A stretch of 6,070 bases of DNA from JAHFJU01 sp964354865 (GTDB taxonomy: Bacteria; Patescibacteriota; Gracilibacteria; UBA1369; UM-FILTER-53-11). The notes under the pieces are model-generated. The model made no database searches. It was not told the origin of the DNA and saw only the letters and a list, made by a program, of their open reading frames with translations. Within the stretch, counting starts at the first letter, position 1; each line of letters starts with the position of its first letter. The stretch is from NCBI GenBank assembly GCA_964354865.1, contig CAYHBN010000082.1:1-6070 (forward strand), given 5' to 3'. Positions 1-5,370 of the stretch are shown here, piece by piece. A program made the position numbers and the translations under genes.

Positions 1-695
1 AAAAGTATCAGTATAGATACGAACTTGGCTTGGGAGAACCACCGAGTGCGTCACTTAGTTTCGGGGTCAGTTTGCACAATGCGCTCAAAGATTTTTCATT
101 ATCGCTCATCGATCGCGCCGAAAAATCACCAAATGCTGAGTATTACACCGAAGAAGACAAGGACTATTTGCGCAAAATGCTCGAGAAAAATTGGATCAAT
201 CGTGGCTATGGCTCTAAAAAAGAAGCTGACGAAAACAAGCAATTAGGCTGGGAATGTCTCGAGAAATTTTTCTACGACGAGAAAAAACAAGGCCGCGTTC
301 CCTACTCTGTCGAACGCTCATTCAGTCTCAAAATCGAAGGCGTAAAAGTGAGCGGACGAATTGATAGAATAGATAAACTACCAGACGGAACTTATGAAAT
401 TATTGACTACAAAACAGGCAAATCGAGCTCGTACGATGTAAAAAAAGACATGCAGCTTTCGGTATATGCGCTCGCCGCTCGTGACTCGCTCAAAATTTCT
501 GTTTCGCGTTACTCGCTGATATTTTTAGAAAACGGCGAATGGGTTACTGCAACGCGCAGTGAAGCCGATATTGAGAAATGCATTGATTCAATTACTGCAG
601 TTTCGCAAGAAATCGCACTTTCAGAGTTTGGCGCGTTACCCGGATTCCAATGTAATTTTTGCCCCTATCGCATGATTTGTCCCGAAGCGTTATAA
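1..695 (+). CDS. RecB-family PD-(D/E)XK nuclease domain protein, C-terminal part (5' end outside window)
   Basis: The frame is open from the left edge (first full codon at 3), so the gene starts upstream; the TTG at 30 is not a credible start because homology-like sequence (K-Y-Q-Y-R-Y-E-L-G-L) precedes it. That segment resembles the start of the AddB/RecB/Cas4-type nuclease domain, where a cysteine usually lies a few residues earlier, outside the window. The nuclease core is clear: G-R-I-D-R-I-D (metal-binding Asp at 363-365), I-I-D-Y-K-T-G-K (Asp 405-407, Lys 411-413) and a Q-x3-Y motif (Gln 453-455, Tyr 465-467). The C-terminus ends in C-x2-C-x5-C (651, 660, 678), as expected for the last three ligands of a 4Fe-4S cluster. 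Such domains usually sit at the end of UvrD/AddA-like helicases or AddB proteins acting in double-strand-break processing; which one cannot be told here. The rmuC start follows the TAA stop after 9 bases. Confidence 0.82.
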   Translation, partial: KYQYRYELGLGEPPSASLSFGVSLHNALKDFSLSLIDRAEKSPNAEYYTEEDKDYLRKMLEKNWINRGYGSKKEADENKQLGWECLEKFFYDEKKQGRVPYSVERSFSLKIEGVKVSGRIDRIDKLPDGTYEIIDYKTGKSSSYDVKKDMQLSVYALAARDSLKISVSRYSLIFLENGEWVTATRSEADIEKCIDSITAVSQEIALSEFGALPGFQCNFCPYRMICPEAL

Positions 696-696
696 T
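691..696 (+). promoter_or_regulatory. Candidate -10 element for rmuC
   Basis: A perfect TATAAT hexamer overlaps the TAA stop of the nuclease gene and ends 8 bases before the rmuC ATG at 705. Initiation about 7 bases downstream would fall at or just before the start codon, giving a leaderless or nearly leaderless mRNA. There is no good -35 hexamer at 16-18 bp (the bases there read TCGCAT or similar), so this may be a weak promoter or a chance hexamer created by the TTA-TAA-T codon context. Confidence 0.4.
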
Positions 697-704
697 TCGG
701 GCAT

Positions 705-1745
705 ATGACATTTTTTATAGGATTTGTAGCGGTCTGCCTCGCTGTTTTGGTAATAGCAGTGGTGATAAAAATGCAACGACAAGCGCCTCAGGAATCAGGC
801 GAAATGCTTCGCATGCTTAACGAAACATTTAATCAACGCTTACGCGAAATTAATGATCAGCTTAATACGCGACTTAAAGAAAACGCCTCTGTTATGCATG
901 AATCGAGCCAATCGATGAATGACAGACTCGATAAAGCGGCTCACTTTATGGGGAGCGTGAATGAACAATTTGGCAAAATGAACGAGGCAACGAAGCATAT
1001 CGCCGATCTTGGTAAAGACATTTCAGGTCTACACGATATTCTGCGAGCACCAAAATTACGCGGCACGTTAGGCGAGTTTTTTTTGAACGATATTTTGAGC
1101 CAGTATTTTCCCAAAGATAAGTTTTCGATGCCATACACCTTTCGAAGTGGAGAAAAAGTTGACGCCGCACTACACCTTGCAGACGGCAAAATCGTGCCGA
1201 TAGATTCAAAGTTCCCTCTCGAGAATTTTAGAAAAATGATTTCTTCTAACGATCCAATCGAAGCTAAAAAAATTAAGAAGCTCTTTGTCAGCGACGTCAA
1301 AAAAAGAATAGACGAAATTGCACGGTACATACTCCCCGATGAAGGAACTCTCGACTTTGCGCTGCTTTATATTCCAGCTGAAAATGTCTATTACGAGGTA
1401 ATAATTAAAGATGAAGATTCAGACAGTCTCGCTGCGTATGCGTTTAAAAAGCGAGTGATTCCGGTTTCTCCTAATAATTTTTTCGTCTACTTACAGACGG
1501 TACTAATAGGGTTGCGCGGTATGCAAATTGAAAAGAATGCACATGAAATTCAAGGTGCGTTAGTTCGTTTGAAAGGAGATTTTGTTCGATTTGGAGATGC
1601 ATTTGAAATCGTCGGTAGTCACATTACGAATGCAAACAATAAATACGAAGAGGCAAAAAAACGCTTAGACAAGCTAGGAAACAAGATAGATATGATCGAT
1701 ATGAAGAACGAAGTCGCCGTAATCGAAGAGCATATTCCGGCATAG
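705..1745 (+). CDS. rmuC: RmuC family DNA recombination protein
   Basis: RmuC proteins are membrane-anchored predicted nucleases that limit recombination between short inverted repeats in E. coli; the biochemical activity is poorly defined. The 346-residue product has one N-terminal membrane segment (about residues 3-22, F-I-G-F-V-A-V-C-L-A-V-L-V), then a long polar helical stretch rich in E, N, Q and K (about 30-110, likely coiled coil). The RmuC domain follows: L-R-G-T-L-G-E at 118-124, V-D-A-A-L at 152-156 and I-D-S-K-F-P-L-E-N-F from 166. D153 and D167-x-K169 are spaced like a PD-(D/E)XK active site. It is shorter than E. coli RmuC (about 475 aa) but keeps the conserved core, as many compact versions do. 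The ATG at 705 is chosen because it directly precedes the membrane helix. No clear Shine-Dalgarno is present. It lies 9 bases after a nuclease gene, which suggests a shared DNA-repair setting. A T8 run lies at 1077-1084 (codons E-F-F-L). The stop is TAG. Confidence 0.94.
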   Translation: MTFFIGFVAVCLAVLVIAVVIKMQRQAPQESGEMLRMLNETFNQRLREINDQLNTRLKENASVMHESSQSMNDRLDKAAHFMGSVNEQFGKMNEATKHIADLGKDISGLHDILRAPKLRGTLGEFFLNDILSQYFPKDKFSMPYTFRSGEKVDAALHLADGKIVPIDSKFPLENFRKMISSNDPIEAKKIKKLFVSDVKKRIDEIARYILPDEGTLDFALLYIPAENVYYEVIIKDEDSDSLAAYAFKKRVIPVSPNNFFVYLQTVLIGLRGMQIEKNAHEIQGALVRLKGDFVRFGDAFEIVGSHITNANNKYEEAKKRLDKLGNKIDMIDMKNEVAVIEEHIPA

Positions 1746-1755
1746 CTTTGTTAAT

Positions 1756-1784
1756 TTGCCCATTATCTGAACATCAGGTAGAAT
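1756..1784 (+). promoter_or_regulatory. Candidate sigma-70-type promoter for infB
   Basis: TTGCCC (1756-1761, 4 of 6 consensus matches) is followed after exactly 17 bp by TAGAAT (1779-1784, 5 of 6 matches). Transcription would begin near 1791, leaving an mRNA leader of about 10 bases before the infB ATG. It sits in the longest intergenic gap of the window, just where a new transcription unit would be expected. This is read by eye from consensus; no transcription-start data are available. Confidence 0.6.
1764..1780. repeat. 17-bp imperfect palindrome within the infB promoter spacer
   Basis: TATCTGA-ACA-TCAGGTA forms two 7-base arms around a 3-base centre, with one T/G mismatch (1766 against 1778) that would be a wobble pair in RNA. 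It occupies the spacer between the proposed -35 and -10 elements and overlaps the first two bases of the -10. It has no following T-run, so it is a poor terminator for rmuC; a repressor operator is possible, and chance cannot be excluded. Confidence 0.35.
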
Positions 1785-1800
1785 GCGGTGGCTTTAAATT

Positions 1801-3948
1801 ATGTCTGTAAAATTATCTGAATTAGCAAAAGAGCTTAACCTAACAACTGCAGAGTTGAAGGCAAAATTCTCAACGATTGGTGTCGAATTAAAATCAACTG
1901 CGCGAACAGTAGACGATATTAGTGCAGACATGCTTCGCAGTGCACTAACCACGGCTCCTGTAGCTGAAGTAGTAGATAACGAAGATGTATTTGAAGATGT
2001 TGAAACAGTTGTAGATATCGTCGATTATCACGAGAAAGAACTTGATCGTGAAATTATTAAGAGTCAGCGAAAAATGACGGCCGGCAATAAAGATACAAAA
2101 GCCAAAAAGAATGCTGCAAAACCAGCTAGCCCAAGTCAAATAGCGCAAGTTTTAAATCAAAGACCCACAGGTCCCGTCGTATTCGAGATTCCCGATGTAA
2201 TTACCGTGAAAGAGTTTTCAGAGAAGACTGGCGTAAATCCTATTAGAATTATTGGTGAATTGATGAAGAACGGAATTTTGGCTAATATAAACCAATCTAT
2301 CGACTACGAAACAGCGTCAATTATTGCAGATGATTTTGGTATTAAGATTAAAAATAAACGAGCTGCCGCAGCGATTGAAGATATTTCGAGCGGTAATCTT
2401 GAACTTCTTCTTGAAGAAAAAGACCATGGATTACTCGTAGAACGACCTCCGGTTGTTACCATCATGGGACACGTCGATCACGGAAAGACTTCTCTTCTCG
2501 ATGCGATTCGCGAATCAAAAATTGCAAAAGGTGAAGCTGGCGGAATTACTCAACACATAGGCGCATACCAAGTTGAAAATAATGGCAGAAAAATAACGTT
2601 TATCGATACTCCGGGCCACGAGGCATTTACTTCTATGCGTGCACGTGGAGCAAAGGTAACCGACATAGTGATTCTCGTGATTGCGGCAGATGAAGGACCA
2701 AAACCACAAACGATTGAGGCATTAAATCATGCGCTTGCGGCAGAGGTTCCAATTATCGTAGCACTCAATAAAATAGATAAAGAAGGAATTAATCTCGATA
2801 AAGTTAAAGGACAGCTCGCAGAGATTGGCTTACAGCCAGAAGATTGGGGAGGTACAACGATTGTCGCTCCCGTCTCAGCTCATACGAAACAAGGAATCCC
2901 AAACCTGCTCGACATGGTTCTTCTCGTAGCAGATATGAATCAGTACAAAGCTAACCCAAATCGATTAGCGGTCTGTACTGTTCTCGAATCGCACGTAGAT
3001 AAAAGCATGGGTCCCGTTGCAACTATTTTGGTAAATACGGGAACACTCAAACATCAAGATCCGTTTATCGTAGGTGATATTTTCGGCCGTGTTAAAGTCA
3101 TGAAAAACGACAAAGATGAAACGATTCAAATTGCTGGTCCCTCAACTCCTGTTCAAATTGCTGGTTTAGAAAAAACTCCAAATGCAGGCGATGTGCTTCA
3201 AGTGGTTTCAAGCGTTGAAGAAGCTCGTTCTAAGGCGAGCCAAATTGGTATTCACCGTATCGATGAAACAGCTGGCGCAAACACGAAAACCCTCGAATAT
3301 ATTATGTCGGCCATTAAAGAAGGGCGACTTCAGCAGCTTAAAATAGTTCTTAAGGCAGACACACTCGGCACACTAGAGGCGCTTAAGCTTTCTGTCGGAC
3401 AAATTAAACACGAAGATATTACGGTTAAAATCATTCATTCTGCAGTAGGCCAAATTAGCGAGACAGATGTCATGATGGCGGCAGCAACTCCCGGAGTAAT
3501 AGTTATAGGATTTAATACAGAAGCTAATTTACATGTGAAAGAAGTTGCAAACCGAAACAACGTGCAGGTATTTACGTATCAGATTATTTATAAACTCATT
3601 GAAGATATTAAAAAGATTCTGACCGGAATGCTTGAACCAGATGTTCAGCAAGTTACTCTTGGTAGAGCTGAAGTCCGTGCGGTCTTTATGACACAACGAA
3701 AACTGATGATCGTTGGTTGTAAAGTTATCTCGGGAAAAGTTGAGAATAAAACTCGATTGCGCGTATTTAGAGACGACAAACAAATTGGAGAGGGAGTACT
3801 CGGCTCACTCAAGAAAAACACCGATCAAGTACATGATATGCAAGAAGGCAGCGAGTGTGGTATTCGATTTGAAGGAGATGTGAAACTTCAAGAAAAGGAT
3901 ATTTTAGAAAGCTGGAAAGAGGAACGCCGAAAGAAAGTTGTTATATAG
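1801..3948 (+). CDS. infB: Translation initiation factor IF-2
   Basis: This GTPase brings initiator fMet-tRNA to the 30S subunit and promotes 70S joining. The 715-residue protein is complete but short next to E. coli IF-2 (890 aa). Residues 1-50 form one IF2_N-type helical module. Residues about 50-120 are a low-complexity linker, acidic (E-D-V-F-E-D-V-E-T) and then K/A/Q-rich. A second IF2_N module spans about 130-187. The G domain has G1 G-H-V-D-H-G-K-T (223-230), G2 G-G-I-T-Q-H-I-G (247-254), G3 D-T-P-G-H-E (269-274), G4 N-K-I-D (323-326) and G5 S-A-H (359-361), all intact. Domain II begins near 390, the C1 region covers about 500-610, and the fMet-tRNA-binding C2 domain covers about 620-715. 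The ATG at 1801 is fixed by the conserved N-terminal module. A weak GGTGG (1786-1790) lies upstream. nusA is not upstream and rbfA is not downstream; the next start is 10 bases after the TAG stop. Confidence 0.98.
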   Translation: MSVKLSELAKELNLTTAELKAKFSTIGVELKSTARTVDDISADMLRSALTTAPVAEVVDNEDVFEDVETVVDIVDYHEKELDREIIKSQRKMTAGNKDTKAKKNAAKPASPSQIAQVLNQRPTGPVVFEIPDVITVKEFSEKTGVNPIRIIGELMKNGILANINQSIDYETASIIADDFGIKIKNKRAAAAIEDISSGNLELLLEEKDHGLLVERPPVVTIMGHVDHGKTSLLDAIRESKIAKGEAGGITQHIGAYQVENNGRKITFIDTPGHEAFTSMRARGAKVTDIVILVIAADEGPKPQTIEALNHALAAEVPIIVALNKIDKEGINLDKVKGQLAEIGLQPEDWGGTTIVAPVSAHTKQGIPNLLDMVLLVADMNQYKANPNRLAVCTVLESHVDKSMGPVATILVNTGTLKHQDPFIVGDIFGRVKVMKNDKDETIQIAGPSTPVQIAGLEKTPNAGDVLQVVSSVEEARSKASQIGIHRIDETAGANTKTLEYIMSAIKEGRLQQLKIVLKADTLGTLEALKLSVGQIKHEDITVKIIHSAVGQISETDVMMAAATPGVIVIGFNTEANLHVKEVANRNNVQVFTYQIIYKLIEDIKKILTGMLEPDVQQVTLGRAEVRAVFMTQRKLMIVGCKVISGKVENKTRLRVFRDDKQIGEGVLGSLKKNTDQVHDMQEGSECGIRFEGDVKLQEKDILESWKEERRKKVVI

Positions 3949-3958
3949 ATTTACTGAT

Positions 3959-4366
3959 ATGAAACCTCTGAAACAAGATTCAATTGAGGTATTTTCTCTG
4001 CCTGTACATAGCGATGCTCGTGGCTCTTTGGCAGTGAGCGAATTTAAAGACCTGCCGTTTACTCCAAAACGAGCATATTTTCTCTATGACACGCAGACGC
4101 TCCGTGGTGGACATGCTCACCTAAAAGAACAAGAAGTCTTCGTGTGCGTTGCGGGATCATTTCGTGCACGCGTGCACGATGGCAAAAAGTGGAAGACTAT
4201 TGCGATGAACAAGCCCGGTAAAGCCCTCTACACTGCCGCAATGATCTGGCATGAGTTTGACTCCTTTAGCAATGACGCCATTATGTTGGCACTTACTTCG
4301 ACCCCGTACACAGGCACAAAAGAGTACATACTCGATCTCGAATCCTTTAAAAATTTGAAGAAATAA
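3959..4366 (+). CDS. FdtA/WxcM-family cupin, probable dTDP-4-keto-6-deoxyglucose 3,4-ketoisomerase
   Basis: Enzymes of this family move the keto group of dTDP-4-keto-6-deoxyglucose from C4 to C3, ahead of transamination to sugars such as Fuc3N or Qui3N. From the ATG at 3959 the product has 135 residues, the usual size for a single cupin domain. Family hallmarks are D-A-R-G-S-L (19-24), the P-F-x-P-K-R-A-Y-F strand (33-41), R-G-G-H-A-H (49-54, with the paired histidines thought to serve in catalysis), a V-x-V-A-G-S-F turn (62-68), H-D-G (73-75), W-H-E (97-99) and a Y-T-G-T-K-E-Y-I end (117-124). An in-frame TTG at 3938 would overlap infB and add seven non-family residues, so the ATG is preferred. 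No Shine-Dalgarno is visible. The substrate is supported by rmlB beginning one base after the stop. Whether the product is the galacto (FdtA) or gluco (QdtA) epimer, or a related isomerisation, cannot be read from sequence alone. Confidence 0.86.
   Translation: MKPLKQDSIEVFSLPVHSDARGSLAVSEFKDLPFTPKRAYFLYDTQTLRGGHAHLKEQEVFVCVAGSFRARVHDGKKWKTIAMNKPGKALYTAAMIWHEFDSFSNDAIMLALTSTPYTGTKEYILDLESFKNLKK
4162..4179. repeat. Perfect 18-bp palindrome inside the ketoisomerase gene
   Basis: TCGTGCACG is followed directly by its exact reverse complement CGTGCACGA. The repeat stops at both ends (T at 4161 against T at 4180). It encodes F-R-A-R-V-H-D around residues 68-74 of the cupin. With no loop and a coding location, it could be a protein-binding site, a methylation target or a chance product of Arg/Ala/Val/His codons. 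Confidence 0.5.
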
Positions 4367-4367
4367 C

Positions 4368-5360
4368 ATGTCTCAAGAAACCATTTTAATTACCGGTGGC
4401 GCAGGATTTATTGGCACAAACTTCGTGTACCTCATCTGCCAAAAATACCCAGATTACAAAGTGGTGGTTATCGATAAACTTACCTACGCGGGCAATTTAG
4501 ACAACATTCAACCGCTCATCGATGCAAAAAAAATCGAATTTGTACAAGCAGACATAAGTGACGAAAAAGCTGTAAACGAACTTTTTTCACGTTATGCGTT
4601 TACAAAGGTGGTTAACTTTGCGGCAGAAACACACGTTGATCGATCAATTAAAGAGCCTGCGAAGTTTGTTCAGACGAACATTGTTGGCACGCACACCTTA
4701 CTTGCTGCGTGCCGAGAATTTAACGTAGCGCGATTTCATCACGTTTCAACAGATGAAGTGTATGGAGACCTCGGAGACGGCTCTACTAATTTTTTCACAG
4801 AATCGACTCCCCTTGCCCCCAATTGCCCCTATGCAGCGGCAAAAGCGTCGTCAGATTTGCTCGTTCGCGCGTATTACGAGACATACCGCATGCACGTAAC
4901 CACGAGCCGTTGCTCAAATAACTATGGCCCGTACCAGTTTCCCGAGAAACTTATTCCGTTTATGTTTAACTTGGCGAGCCACGATAAACCATTACCTATG
5001 TATGGCGACGGAAAAAATATTCGTGATTGGCTGTATGTCGAAGACCACTGCGAGGCAATCGATTTGATATTGCATAAGGCGGCTCCTGGCGAGGTTTACA
5101 ATATTGGCGGCCATAACGAGAAACAGAACATTGAAATTGCCGAACTTATTTTGAAGTTTTTAGGCAAGCCGACATCGCTTATTACCTATGTAGAAGACCG
5201 AAAAGCGCATGATCGGCGCTATGCAATAGATCCCGCTAAAATTGGCCACGACCTTGGATGGCAGCCGAAAACCAAATTTGAAGATGGCATTCCAAAGACA
5301 TTTTCATGGTATAAAGAACATGCACTTTGGCTAAAAAATATAGAATCTAAAAAATCTTAA
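4368..5360 (+). CDS. rmlB: dTDP-glucose 4,6-dehydratase
   Basis: RmlB converts dTDP-glucose to dTDP-4-keto-6-deoxyglucose using tightly bound NAD+; it is the second step toward dTDP-rhamnose and other 6-deoxysugars. The 330-residue protein is full length. It shows the Rossmann NAD-binding motif G-G-A-G-F-I-G (10-16), the I-D-K-L-T-Y-A-G-N-L block (35-44), N-F-A-A-E-T-H-V-D-R-S (83-93), the catalytic T-D-E triad (128-130) and the Y-x3-K pair (Y155, K159). Then come C-S-N-N-Y-G-P-Y-Q-F-P-E-K-L-I-P, the D-G-x-N-I-R-D-W-L-Y-V-E-D-H block and V-Y-N-I-G-G, all typical of RmlB rather than other extended short-chain dehydrogenases. The ATG at 4368 lies one base after the ketoisomerase stop, implying coupled translation; only a weak GAAG (4357-4360) precedes it. 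Together the two enzymes would make a 3-keto-6-deoxyhexose nucleotide. RmlA, RmlC and RmlD are absent from the window. Confidence 0.96.
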   Translation: MSQETILITGGAGFIGTNFVYLICQKYPDYKVVVIDKLTYAGNLDNIQPLIDAKKIEFVQADISDEKAVNELFSRYAFTKVVNFAAETHVDRSIKEPAKFVQTNIVGTHTLLAACREFNVARFHHVSTDEVYGDLGDGSTNFFTESTPLAPNCPYAAAKASSDLLVRAYYETYRMHVTTSRCSNNYGPYQFPEKLIPFMFNLASHDKPLPMYGDGKNIRDWLYVEDHCEAIDLILHKAAPGEVYNIGGHNEKQNIEIAELILKFLGKPTSLITYVEDRKAHDRRYAIDPAKIGHDLGWQPKTKFEDGIPKTFSWYKEHALWLKNIESKKS

Positions 5361-5370
5361 TTACCTTCGT

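Noticed and set aside
25..246. 73-codon + strand frame starting at 25
   Set aside because: It overlaps the nuclease gene in another frame; the nuclease frame carries clear family motifs and continues upstream of the window.
941..1330. 129-codon open frame on the minus strand (and a smaller one at 946-1209)
   Set aside because: It lies wholly antisense to the conserved RmuC domain, has no recognisable motifs and is best explained as a shadow of rmuC codon use.
1764..1784. The palindrome after rmuC as an intrinsic terminator
   Set aside because: The stem is short, with few G-C pairs, and is followed by GAATGCGG rather than a T-run.
3938..3958. TTG at 3938 as an upstream start for the ketoisomerase
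   Set aside because: It would overlap the end of infB and add residues not seen in the family; the in-frame ATG at 3959 gives the normal length.
1945..4369. Minus-strand frames at 1945-2148, 2515-2709, 3529-3783 and 4157-4369
   Set aside because: All are antisense to infB or the ketoisomerase, with Cys/Ser/Phe-rich compositions typical of reverse-strand shadows and no start context.
5339..5346. TATAGAAT before proS as a promoter
   Set aside because: The -10-like match lies within the rmlB end, but nothing resembling a -35 is found at 16-18 bp and it is about 24 bases before the ATG in AT-rich sequence. Readthrough from rmlB is simpler.
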